Made by a program: the position numbers and the translations under genes. A DNA stretch of 64,000 nucleotides from Enoplolaimus lenunculus (Eukaryota > Nematoda > Enoplea > Enoplida > Thoracostomopsidae). Shown here in pieces: positions 21,101 to 30,345 of the stretch. A model generated the notes under the pieces. It was not told the DNA's origin and made no database searches. It saw only the letters and a list, made by a program, of their open reading frames with translations. The DNA is taken from the NCBI GenBank assembly GCA_030248215.1, contig JASANG010003291.1, positions 59,989 through 123,988 of the forward strand. The letters are read 5' to 3'. Every line of letters begins with the position of its first letter. Position 1 is the first letter of the stretch.

Positions 21101-22135
21101 TAATTTTTTCTAATTGTTTGTAAAGCTACCGGTTGTATAGTTAAAATAGTCAACGTTACTTTGGATCAATTAAAGTTTTCCCCATTAAACTAAGCCCTAA
21201 AATCTTTGACGGACGCTGTCTGAGTAGATTTAGTCATATTTTTCTCGAATTTTTTGCTCGAATTCTGATAACGATAAGTCATACATAATGTTATTAGCTA
21301 TTCGTTGCAAAGGTTTTTACTGGCAAAGTAGCTGTTAAGGCAATTTGCGAAAACTGTCGTCAAAAGAGGTTGAACGACCAGTTAAAGCGTTTTCAGCACT
21401 CAAGTATTTATTTCCTTGAAAACGTCCGTCTCTAGAGTTCTTGCTTAAAGCGATCTTGCCAGCACGACTGCTTCACTCAGATAACTCTCGTAGCAAACCG
21501 AATATGCTACGAGAGTATTTTCCAGCATTTCTCGTCACTCAGTGTGCCCCTTATAACCAACCATTTTGTGGCAAGTCGGTGATTGGCTGATGAATTGGTC
21601 ATATACATTTTGATTGGTTGAAAAATTTTAAGCTTAGTTCATACGACACCTTTACCTGCCTTAATATCACCAGGAGGGAACTTAATACCCTTATCGAGGC
21701 AAAAGGTTACTTTGATGTTTCAAAAGAGAAAAATAAACTGATCAGTAAGTTACCTTTAGGATAACAGCACAATTCTGAACATCAGTGTAAGAATATGAGC
21801 CTAAAACCAATAAGGAAGTCTATGCTGAAAACAACTCAATTTTAATCCGAAAGCATTGCTATCAACAGCCGTTAAAATTATCAATAAATTCTATTTCAGG
21901 TGCACCGGGTCCTCGTGGTTCCGCTGGCAGTCCTGGCGAACCAGGCAAAGACGGCAATCCAGGAGAGGTTGGTCCAATTGGCGAGCAAGGCGAACAAGGC
22001 GATCCTGGCGAAGACGGAGAACCAGGCAATCCCGGACCTCCGGGTAAACCTGGGGCGCCTGGCATTGATGCACAGTATTGTCCGTGTCCGATAAGGACGC
22101 AGCTGCGAAGACGAAAAGTGGCCAAAAAATTATAG
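18044..22135 (+). CDS. Nematode cuticle collagen, four exons, 282 residues
   Basis: Exons 18044-18184, 19771-19858, 20591-20974 and 21900-22135 join in phases 0,1,1 and end at TAG 22133-22135. Product layout: membrane or signal-anchor segment at about 8-25 ([18 protein letters not shown]); homology block around 35-57 ([17 protein letters not shown]); RHER at 68-71, the place of the subtilisin-type (BLI-4) R-x-x-R cut in cuticle collagens; Cys 76, 78, 84; a short Gly-X-Y block 87-114; Cys 127 and 130; a long Gly-X-Y block from 133 to about 260 with a GEETEDG interruption; and the C-terminal [10 protein letters not shown] signature with a basic tail. Such collagens are secreted by the hypodermis, trimerise and are cross-linked through these cysteines into the cuticle. 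The total of 282 residues is typical. An RGD at 107-109 may be incidental. Unusually, the introns are 0.7-1.6 kb and carry transposons. Confidence 0.95.
18218..18531 (+). mobile_element. Tel-B MITE with many TTAGGC blocks
   Basis: From CGGCCCATGTTACTTTAAG to AAGTAACTTTGACC. It contains at least four CTTAGGCTTAGGAA blocks separated by CGTTTGAAACG-like or TTTTTGCAACG spacers. Flanks TGTTGCAC / TGTTGCAT agree at 7 of 8. It is the longest Tel-B copy here. Confidence 0.85.
18952..19198. mobile_element. GTT MITE, 247 bp, TA target duplication
   Basis: CACTGTAAAATTTAATGAG to CTCATTGGGATTTACAGTG, flanked by TA on both sides. The interior is built of GAGTTGA and TCAACTC stems. The TA duplication suggests a Tc1/mariner-type mobiliser. 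Confidence 0.85.
19375..19621. mobile_element. GTT MITE, 247 bp, TA target duplication
   Basis: CACTGAAATTCCAATGAGTT to AAATTTACAGTG, flanked by TA, with exactly the same length as the copy 176 bp upstream. The two copies look oppositely arranged internally. Confidence 0.85.
19771..19858 (+). CDS. Cuticle collagen exon 2 (residues 48-76)
   Basis: Acceptor ACATTTCAG, donor GTAAGA after 19858, phase 0 in and phase 1 out. It encodes [20 protein letters not shown] and RHERQTLPC, i.e. the end of the homology block and the R-x-x-R processing site. It is only 88 bp and shows no long ORF. Confidence 0.9.
19859..20590 (+). other. Collagen intron 2 with a GCA MITE fragment
   Basis: About 19925-20043 matches one end of the GCA family (GCAAGTTGCAGCTGCAAG, then TTGCACGTGTGAATAGGGCT). 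The remainder is unassigned, ending in TTCATTTTAG. Confidence 0.65.
20591..20974 (+). CDS. Cuticle collagen exon 3 (residues 77-204)
   Basis: Acceptor CATTTTAG, donor GTAAAG after 20974, phase 1 on both sides. It encodes the first Gly-X-Y block, the [14 protein letters not shown] cysteine spacer and most of the main triple-helical block. Proline/glycine-rich codons make several antisense reading frames open here; they are shadows. Confidence 0.95.
20975..21899 (+). other. Collagen intron 3, no repeat recognised
   Basis: AT-rich, 925 bp, with no recognised transposon. Ends TTCTATTTCAG. Confidence 0.6.
21900..22135 (+). CDS. Cuticle collagen exon 4 and stop (residues 205-282)
   Basis: Starts in phase 1 and continues Gly-X-Y repeats to [18 protein letters not shown], followed by the basic tail [12 protein letters not shown] and TAG. 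The DAxYCPCPxR ending is the hallmark of nematode cuticle collagens. Confidence 0.95.
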
Positions 22136-22387
22136 CCTCTTCGATTGGTAATGAATACCTCAACGCTGTAATTTGTACAACTTTGTTACTCTGTATATTT
22201 TGCAATTTTATGCAACAACAGGACTGTGTTGTGTGCCTTCAAACCCTGGGTTGTGGAATCCCAGCCTACACAAGGCACGGCATTTTGGAGACAACCTAAA
22301 TTCGGAAAACACCATTTTAACCTAAAACATTATGATAAAAACAGGCGCCTTAACTAAAATTAGTGTAAATCTTACAAAATCAATGTT

Positions 22388-22658
22388 TTAACCCCTTCTC
22401 ACATTGAGTTGCCTGTAGGCAACTCAGCGCAGTGTATATACGTTAAATAGTATATATCGCACCTTGTTTAACAATTGCAATACGTAGACATAGTACTAAA
22501 TCACCACAAGACGTGAGAGCCCCCTCGGGCTCGATCGTCAAGCTCCTATAGCTGAGTGGTGGTGGTATACGCCTCCCACGCCAGTCACTGGAGTTCGAAT
22601 CTTAGCATAAAAGTAGGTCTCAGGGGAAATACAAAATCTTCATGTGAGAAAGGATTAA
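22388..22658 (+). mobile_element. TTAA-271 element with tRNA-like promoter (copy 3)
   Basis: TTAA on both sides, ends CCCCTTCTCACATTGAG and CATGTGAGAAAGGA, 271 bp. A perfect 8-bp stem hairpin, GAGTTGCC-TGTA-GGCAACTC, follows the left end. A-box-like TATAGCTGAGTGGTGG and B-box-like GGAGTTCGAATC are intact. It lies 250 bp past the collagen stop. Confidence 0.88.
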
Positions 22659-23391
22659 CAACTCGAATGCTCGTTTTCCGAGACAGCCAGGGCAGCGTCA
22701 AAATACGACCTGGCAAAGGTATTGTTGTGTTGGTCAAATTTACAACTTCTGGTGCTTATCAACCGACTTTATCGCCTCCCGAAACGAAACCTTAGGCAAC
22801 CACCTGGACCATCCGATCAGTATTTTATTTGTTATTCGATGTCATTCCGTTATTCAACCAATGTTGTAAATAAACCTTTTTGTATATTTTCAATGGCTTC
22901 TCATTATTACGCTATACTTAGTCTTAGACATAGGCTTATAGGCTTAGGAATATGCTTATAATACTGTTCCGCCGCTGTTCTTTTGGCCCCTTTGTCTCCT
23001 TAACAGTTAACCCAAACGGCGGTGTAAAGCCTAAACCTAAGCTTTAATCCTAGATGTAGGTTAAATCGTACAAGAGCTGATTTCATCTGTTGGCTGATTT
23101 TTCCCAGATATTCAATTGTGTTCTCCGCGTATTTCGTCCAGATTTTTGGTTTCAGTACAGCCCAAGACTTCGCCCAGATGCCTAAATGCTGTTGACCAAA
23201 AATTTACATTTAAATGAACCCGTCTTTGTTAGCCCTGTTCGCAATCGGCTAAAACTTTGTTGTATATTTTTCGATTATTTTTGTTTTGTAAACCTGGATA
23301 TTAATGAAAACAATTCCTCATATCGTAAATCAATCAGGATCAGCCTTGCCTGAATTCACAAGCTTTATCATGGACCTGAGATAAGCAAGAT
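22659..23391. repeat. Intergenic with Tel-A right-half fragment
   Basis: 22914-22985 carries TAGGCTTAGGAATATGC and ATAATACTGTTCCGCCGC, then GGCC, the right end of Tel-A. Nothing else is recognised. Confidence 0.5.
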
Positions 23392-23592
23392 GGTCAATGT
23401 TACTTTTAGGTGCGTAACAGTAGATTAAGCGTATTCCTAACCTTTAGTCCAAGCCTAAACGTTAGCAAAAATGTGTTCCTAAGCCTATTAAGCCTAAGGC
23501 TAAACCTAAGCAAAAAAATGTAATCTAGAATCTACACCCACTCTTTTGTGGACCCACCTGAGGCCTGCACGTCCTTTAAAGTAACACGGGCC
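23392..23592 (-). mobile_element. Tel-B MITE with perfect 8-bp target duplication
   Basis: GGTCAATGTTACTTTTAGG to AAAGTAACACGGGCC, 201 bp. AGCAAGAT at 23384-23391 is repeated exactly at 23593-23600. Confidence 0.92.
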
Positions 23593-23612
23593 AGCAAGAT
23601 TGTTGGCTTCGT

Positions 23613-23738
23613 GGCCCATGTTACGTTTAAGGGCGGCTCGATACGCTTTAGACTAATTTTTTGCTTAGGCTTAGGCGTCGGCTTATTTTGATTCTTACTT
23701 TTTTTAGTTTTGTGAATATGTTTTGTGTATTCCTCGAA
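23613..23738 (+). mobile_element. Tel fragment, left end only
   Basis: GGCCCATGTTACGTTTAAGG, a mix of Tel-A and Tel-B end features, then CTTTAGACTAATTTTTTGC and GCTTAGGCTTAGGC. It is cut off where the AAGAGTG element begins. Confidence 0.55.
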
Positions 23739-24058
23739 GCAAGAGTGGATGATGCATACTTCAACAAGAGTGTGAAACAGGGTACATTCGGTGTAGAAAA
23801 AATGTACCCGGCACGCTTGGCATTTTTGGCCTACTTTCCTTTATTTAGACGGGGAGGGGGTACAACCGGTGCTATCCATAACACTTTATGTATGCGGCGT
23901 CAAACATGATTCCTTTATAGTTTAATTTATGGTTATTGCATATGACAGCGACCCCCCTCTAAACAATGAGGGGTCGGCCAAAAACGCAACGCCGGCTGCT
24001 ATATTTTGTATCACGCGAAACCCCAAGAGTTGCACCCTCTTGTATTATGCACTCTTGT
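23739..24058. mobile_element. AAGAGTG element, about 320 bp
   Basis: The left end, CAAGAGTGGATGATGCATAC then TTCAACAAGAGTGTG, is matched in inverse at the right by GCACCCTCTTGTATTATGCA then CTCTTG. The interior has GTACCCGGC and CCCCCTCTAAACAATGAGGGG. Confidence 0.7.
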
Positions 24059-24392
24059 TAAAAGTAATTGCCGGTTTTCCAAGGCCGTAGCCAAGATGGT
24101 TTAGTTGTCAAATTTCTTTGTCATTTTTGTTCACAGGTTTAGGTACCCTTTAAGTTGATAGCCCAACAATTCCTCATTGACAATTTTTATAAAGTTTACT
24201 GGTTTCGACCCTTACAGCAAGCAGGCCTGTGTTCCAGTGACCACCATCAACTAAAATTAAACAAGTTTCATGAAACCAATCGACTTGAAGCTTATCTTAC
24301 AATTTAAAACGGACCATCTTAAATATATGACATTCCCGCTGTGAGAGACAGAGGGACTGAGTGACTTAATCTGAGCAACTTTCAAGGTTATC

Positions 24393-24632
24393 ATTAGGCT
24401 TATGTTTAAGCCTTAAGCTTAGATTTAGGCTAAAGCGTAGATTTACGCTTAAGCTTAGATTTAAGCTTAAATTTAGGCTTAAGCTTAGATTCAGGCTTAA
24501 GCTTAGATTCAGACTTAAGCTTAGATTTAGACTTAAGCTTAGATTTAGACTTAAGCTTAGATTTAGACTTAAGCTTAGATTTAGACTTAAGCTTAGATTT
24601 AGACTTAAGTTTAGATTTAGGCTTCAGTTAAT
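24393..24632. repeat. 18-bp tandem repeat related to the telomere-like hexamers
   Basis: The unit CTTAAGCTTAGATTTAGA is repeated about 12 times, with less regular TTAGGCTTA-containing units at the left edge. It appears to be an expansion of a Tel-like interior without surviving ends. Confidence 0.8.
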
Positions 24633-24791
24633 CAGGCCCGTATAGTTAACAACGACCGTTAAAAGTTTCGTTTTTATAATTCATTTACACGTTTTAAAGC
24701 CAGTTTAGACCTCACCGTTTCTAGTTGCACTATTTTCACGGTTCACTAACTTTGGTACAATCTGTCGCTCGTTGCTGGCTTGACAACTTTT

Positions 24792-25008
24792 GGCCGATGT
24801 TACTTTGAGGGGCGTCCAGGTTTCTGGTGGTTCTATAAAAGTAGGCTTAGCTTCTGGATTATATTTCTTGCTTAGGCTTAGGCTCAGGCTTAGGAACTCA
24901 TTTTTGTATCGCTTAGGCTTAGGCTTACGAACACACTTTTGTATCGCTTAGGCTTAGGCTTAGGAATTCGCTTAATCTACTGTTACGCCCCTTAAAGTAA
25001 CATTGGCC
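24792..25008 (+). mobile_element. Tel-B MITE
   Basis: GGCCGATGTTACTTTGAGG to TTAAAGTAACATTGGCC with three CTTAGGCTTAGG blocks. Flanks agree at 6 of 8 (CAACTTTT / GAACTTTC). Confidence 0.85.
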
Positions 25009-26088
25009 GAACTTTCATTACAAACATTAATTTTAGAACTGAAGCTTAAATCAAATACTTAACATTGTACGCTTGACCAATAATGACGGAAAGTGTAACG
25101 TTTAACTTTTCAAAAACTGTCAACCTGAAAATAGCCTACTAATTTTGTATTGCGTAGGATTCTCTAAAGAAACAGGGGCTGTATCCACAGTCCCTGGGAT
25201 CGTAACCAATATTTCGTATAATTAAATGGAATGACAAAATTGATAAATTTGCCACTGAAGCAGTTTAAATATACCTACTCCCCAATAGCCTACTATTCAC
25301 AGACCCGGGCGTAATAATTTTCTAGACGGCGTTCCATTTGCGTCGAATGATTTACATTTCAAAACGTGTCAGCTAAAGATGGTTCAGAGCCAAAGGATGT
25401 GCCAGGCCGTACAAGTTTCTAAAACAATCTTGAATAAGTGACCTTTACAGATTGACGCGATCCAAAGTTAAGTGTAGTAACCAGAAGCGTTTTAGGTATT
25501 TGTCAGGGGCAGATACCACAAATTTGTGATGAACGGGGTTCTGTACGATATGCAACAGTTCAAAAAAATTTAGAAGCGAAGCGAACGAGAAGCCAAACGC
25601 AATTTTAGTACTAAAAGTATTAATGCAAAAATTTGATTTTGATTTCTGACGGCGGTTTTGGATTGGTTGGCCATGACTTCGACCAGTGACAACAATGATT
25701 GATATTCATTTTGTCTCTCACCAGGGAAATGCTAAACGGTAAAAGCACAACACAGAAATGCTTACAGATATAAGCGCTATTCGTTTGGCTTAAGTTTCGT
25801 TGAAAAAAGTTGAAATTTTCAACCACGTATTTGACTTAACCCTTGTTCAACTGCTGTTTAACTTTAGTTTCACTGCGTATTACAATGCAGAGGCTACTGT
25901 GAATGGACACAACATTGTTAATAGAAACATATATCAACTGTGTGTAACTCTGCAGTTAAAAATAGGGTTTTTTGTACAAGCGAAATGCGTCAATTAACCG
26001 TTTCAGATGCTGTTTATAAGTTGAACCGGTCATCCGCGCGAAAATGTAGTTAATTTCGAACCTCAGCATTCAATTAATTTGAAAATTG
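25009..26088. other. Intergenic, one dispersed repeat
   Basis: 25568-25640 is a GCGAACGAGAAGCCAAACGC / TTTTAGTACTAAAA repeat copy. No gene is supported in the rest. Confidence 0.4.
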
Positions 26089-26284
26089 GGCCCATGTAAA
26101 GATCAGGGGCGGAACGTTTTTCTGTGGGACTACAATAGAGTAAGCCTAAGCTTTAGACTAATTTTTTTGTTTGGCTTAGGCATAGGCTAAGGAATATCGA
26201 CATTCTTACGCTTAGGATTAAGCTTAGACTTTGGCTTTGGAATATACTTATAATACTGTTCCGCCACTGTTCTTTACATTGGCC
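26089..26284 (+). mobile_element. Tel-A MITE, 196 bp, perfect 8-bp target duplication
   Basis: GGCCCATGTAAAGATCAGGG to TTCTTTACATTGGCC. GAAAATTG at 26081-26088 and 26285-26292 is identical. It serves as the reference copy of Tel-A. Confidence 0.95.
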
Positions 26285-26816
26285 GAAAATTGTAAGACAC
26301 ATCACCAACTGGTGACAGGTACTTCACACATTTGAGAATACAAGCTCTTAATTTCAGAGTCTCTGAAGTTCTGACTGTCACCCATCGGGAAGAAATGTAT
26401 TTTACTCTAAAGTTCCTTCAGCTGCAAGTATTTCATGCAAGTTGCAGTTGCGAGTTCTCGCTGCAAAAACTTGTACGTGTGAATGGGGCGTAACAGTCCT
26501 TGATTGGGTCTCAAAATGAGTGCGGCTCTTTTCTCGGGTTGACCGACCCGTCTGCGTTCCTGAGCAGAGTTCTACTCTGAGAAATGATTTTGGTTCTAAA
26601 TACGAACAGGTTTATACGTTTGAAACGAAAACCGTCTCTAAGCTTCATTGAAATATACCCTGAGCACATTGGACGAAGCATAAACATGTCATCTTATTAC
26701 CTGCATTAGTTCAATATGCGTTTTAAACAAAATGATTGCTGGTTTTAAATTTTTATACTTCAATATCCGTTTTCAGGTTTAGATATTTTGTTCACCATCC
26801 GTTTCCGTTAGTTTTA
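26285..26816. repeat. Intergenic with GCA MITE fragment
   Basis: 26428-26496 carries GCAAGTTGCAGTTGCGAG and AAAACTTGTACGTGTGAATG, one end of the GCA family. No gene is seen. Confidence 0.5.
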
Positions 26817-27293
26817 CCAAGAGTGAATGATGCATACTAACAACAGTGTAAAACCGGGTACATTCAATGTAGGAAAGAAATGTAACCCACACGCGTTATA
26901 TTTTTGGCCGACCCGTCCCCTTATTTAGAGTGGGCCATGTATAGAACCGGGACGGAAAGTAGTATAAGCATATTCCTAAGGCTAAGCCTAAGCCTAAGCC
27001 TAAGCAAAAAATTAGTCTAAAGCTTAAACTGACTCTATTATAGCCCCTTCGGAAAACGATTCGGCCCTGTTCTATACATGGCCTTTAGAATGGGTTCAAC
27101 TATCGCGAACTATGTCACTTTATGTATCCGGCAACAAAAATGATCCGCTTAGTTTAATTTAGGGTTATTGTCATACGACAACGACCCCCTCTAAACAAAG
27201 AGGGGGTCGGCCAAAAATGCAACGCCCAGTGGTACACTTTGTGCCATGTGGAACCCAAAAAGTTGGACACTCTTGTATCATGCGCTCTTGGTT
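26817..27293. mobile_element. AAGAGTG element carrying a nested Tel-C MITE
   Basis: ACCAAGAGTGAATGATGCAT at the left and TCTTGTATCATGCGCTCTTG at the right. The interior is split by a Tel-C copy at 26933-27083. Without the insert the length is close to that of the 23739 copy. Confidence 0.7.
26933..27083 (-). mobile_element. Tel-C MITE nested in an AAGAGTG element
   Basis: GGCCATGTATAGAACCGGG to TGTTCTATACATGGCC, with CCTAAGCCTAAGCC inside. Flanks TTTAGAGT / TTTAGAAT agree at 7 of 8, within one base of the element edge. Confidence 0.8.
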
Positions 27294-27355
27294 TCACTAC
27301 CATTGAAGACGCTGCAGAAAACTGCGTCTAACCCTCATTAAAGTATACCGTTTTC

Positions 27356-27482
27356 GGCCCATGTAAGTCAGTTTACGCTTTAGACTAATTTCTTTACCTA
27401 GACTTAGGAATAGGCTCATCCATATGCTTAAGCTTAGGAATATGCTTATACTACTGTTCCGGTCCTGTTCTATACATGGGCC
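27356..27482 (+). mobile_element. Tel-C MITE, short form
   Basis: GGCCCATGTAAGTCAG to TGTTCTATACATGGGCC. The left part is shortened. Flanks CCGTTTTC / CCGTTTGC agree at 7 of 8. Confidence 0.8.
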
Positions 27483-28308
27483 CCGTTTGCGTGCGATTAG
27501 TCTATAACATTAATCTGTGTTCACTTTTGTTTAAATCCGCCCATACACCGGAGTTGAGCGTTCATTTTGAAACAGAATAAAATGACCCGGAAGAAACAAT
27601 AATGTTCACTTTGAAAATTTCACTTTTGATAAAAGATTGAGATAAAATTAAAATTTACTGTTTCAGAACAATTACGTATCATCACCGTTTTGACTAAAAT
27701 GTTACTTAATTACAACAAATTTTGCTGTATTTTACAACAATGAACAGGGAGAGCGACATAAGACATACACGTCAAATCACAAATTTCTTGACACACAAAA
27801 TGGTCAAAAGGTATTAAACCTGCAAAATGTTTACAAGACATTTAATATTCAGTGGATTTTACTCGAACAAAACGTATACTCAAAATACGTCTTTCTGAAA
27901 ACTAAAATTCTGGGTATCGTCACGTACTACAAAACACTCCAGTGACATCATAGTGGAATTTATTCAGTAATTAAACAAAATCACATTTTTGGCGCGTAAT
28001 AAATTTTGGCGGGTAAATTACGAAAGAGCGAATTTTGGCGGGTAAATTGCGAAAGAGTTGACGCGCGAGCGCGCGAATGCTGTGTTGCGCAAATTTTGTG
28101 TCTGAAAATGACGTTGTTTCATTCAGAATATGATAATTACATGAAGAAAATCATAGTTGACGTAATTTTAGTGTTGTTTCTTATAAATATGTCAGCGCTA
28201 GAGTAACAATGATATATTGATAGTTTTAACGGTGCTTCTACGGCCAAGGTTGTTATATATGATATTGGTAGGATGTAGAGATGTAAATGGGTAAAGATTT
28301 TTTAAGTC
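27483..28308. other. Intergenic, short GC-containing direct repeat
   Basis: 28000-28052 has two copies of a 25-bp unit (TTTTGGCGGGTAAATT then CGAAAGAG), followed by GACGCGCGAGCGCGCGAATG. A small reading frame overlaps it but has no independent support. Confidence 0.35.
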
Positions 28309-28606
28309 CCATTCACACATGCATGTATTTGCAACGTAAACTCGCAGCTACAACTTGTACGAAACACTTGCAGCTGCAAGAGTATTTTTAAAAGAACATT
28401 CCGATTGAACAATCAAACTGCAGGTGCAAGAAAATCAAGCGACTTGCAACTGCGTTCCCAACTGCGACCTACATTCAATAGCATGAATTCCAGTGAATAA
28501 TTTGCAGCTGCAAGAACTTCAAAGCTGCTTTGTCACCAAACTTGCGCATGCAAGTTGACGTGCAAGTTTTTGCTGCACAAACGTGCACACATGAACAGGG
28601 TCTTGC
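28309..28606. mobile_element. GCA MITE, about 300 bp
   Basis: CCCATTCACACATGCATG to GTGCACACATGAACAGGGTC, with internal GCAGCTGCAAG motifs. It is diverged but spans both ends. Confidence 0.6.
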
Positions 28607-28980
28607 CTGCGCTGCGTTTTACCCATGGAAATTAGATTTGTTTAATCCGCGTGTATACTTGCATCAAAATACTGTTTGTCCAACCCGTGTTTACCAGCGA
28701 GTAGCGTGCAACTGTGGCCGAATGTATTTTCTCACGAAATTTTTGGTGAAATAACAAAAAACCAAGGTGTAATAGCAGCTTCCTAATGAATTTGAATTGA
28801 AATTATTTCACCGTCTGGTTTGGGAAAAATACTTTCACAACAGATTTTTTACCTTCTCGTAATAAAATAATGGCAACGCCGCTGATTGACGCTATAAAAC
28901 GCATACTCGATTGTAGATTAAGCCAAATTTGTGCATGGTTTATTTAAAAGTTATCTCAGTTTCAGTAAATAGGCAATAAT
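28607..28980. other. Intergenic, nothing recognised
   Basis: No gene or repeat supported. Confidence 0.3.
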
Positions 28981-29164
28981 GTGTCGTGTAAAGATAAGCG
29001 GCGGAACGTTTTTATGTGGGACAAGAAAAAAGTAAGCATAAGCTTTAGACTGATTGTTTTGGTTCGCTTAGGCTTAAAAGTACACTCGTTCTTACGGTTA
29101 TGCTTAGGTATAGGCTTTGGAATATGCTTACAATACTGTTCCGTCCCTGTTCTTTACATTGGCC
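28981..29164 (+). mobile_element. Tel-A MITE
   Basis: GTGTCGTGTAAAGATAAGCG (a worn left end) to TTCTTTACATTGGCC, with GCTTAGGCTTAAAAG and TGCTTAGGTATAGGC. Confidence 0.75.
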
Positions 29165-29501
29165 AAAATATGAAACATATCATAATGAATTGTCGCTTAT
29201 AAATAAATTCTGATTTATTAATTGCTAAAGTTTTAAATTTTTCGCCGGACAGACGTTAGCGACAAATTTGTGAGCTCGAGTAAATTTAGAGTTTGAGCTT
29301 CGTATATTTGAAAGCTTCAGCTTTAGTTTTTAATGTTCGTGCGAATTAATATTTAAAAATATTTTTAGTTTTCTATAACAAATTCAGCCTTAAGCGAATT
29401 GAAATTTTCGAAAATTAACGTAAACGATGGTATAATCTGTTGCAAAAGTTTCGCTTCGAGGCAAGATTTTCTCTCGTTCGTTTCAGAAACTGATTATTTT
29501 G

Positions 29502-29651
29502 CCCTAAACATCTGGGGCGGAACGTTTTTCTGCGGGACTGCAATAGAGTAAGGTTAAGCTTTAGACTAATTTTTTTTGCTTCGCTTCGGCTTTGGCTTAG
29601 GTTTAGGAATATGGTTATAATACTGTACCGCTCCTGTTCTTTACATTGCTC
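29502..29651 (+). mobile_element. Tel-A MITE, short and worn
   Basis: GCCCTAAACATCTGGGGCGG at the left and TGTTCTTTACATTGCTC at the right. It has only two recognisable hexamers (GGCTTAGGTTTAGG). Confidence 0.7.
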
Positions 29652-30345
29652 GAATTACTAAACCATAATAATATTTGTATCAGCTGTATTTTACAGTTAA
29701 TTACTAACCCTGTTATCGGTTGATCATTAATGATAACAAATTACGACCATATTTTGGTTACAGTTGTAAACATGGATTTGCCAACGGTGCCGATCAAAAT
29801 TCAGCCGTCAATATTAAGCTGGTACAACAGCATAACAACTATTTTTAACCTTTAGACTTTCTGCTCTTCGTCGTTTTCAGTAATTAAACTTTCTTATAAA
29901 GTTACTGAATCATATTTTGACTTTCGGATGAGATTTTTCTCGAAACTTTGCTTCGATAAATTGTAAGTTTCGTCCAACTTTATAGCTGATATTTTAAAAT
30001 TTACCCAGTTTAAAGTTTATAAAACAGCCAATGTTAAGCTTGACCAATGTAGTTTTTGTTACATTTCGCCAAAAAACGTATAAAAGCTATTTATTTTTAA
30101 GCATTGATGCTATTTTGGCCAAAATGACACTACGAGGTTTTGATGATTTACTTTCGATTTTTCCGCTACGATTGGAATCTGTTCTGGTCTGATGCTTAGG
30201 TGACACTTGTTGTATTTTCTCCGAACAAATTCTTCATCTTTCCTCACCAGCACCTGGACTGACTGAACTGTGATGTAATTTTGAATATTATCGCGTATTG
30301 GGCGCAGTGCTACAAATCAATTGGCGACGCCAGTGACAAACTAAA
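29652..30345. other. Intergenic, nothing recognised
   Basis: AT-rich. No gene, tandem repeat or transposon end seen. Confidence 0.3.

Noticed and set aside
28006-28206. A 66-codon frame with a signal-peptide-like end (MKKIIVDVILVLFLINMSA)
   Set aside because: The hydrophobic stretch is followed at once by a stop with no donor site, and the upstream part is a short direct repeat.
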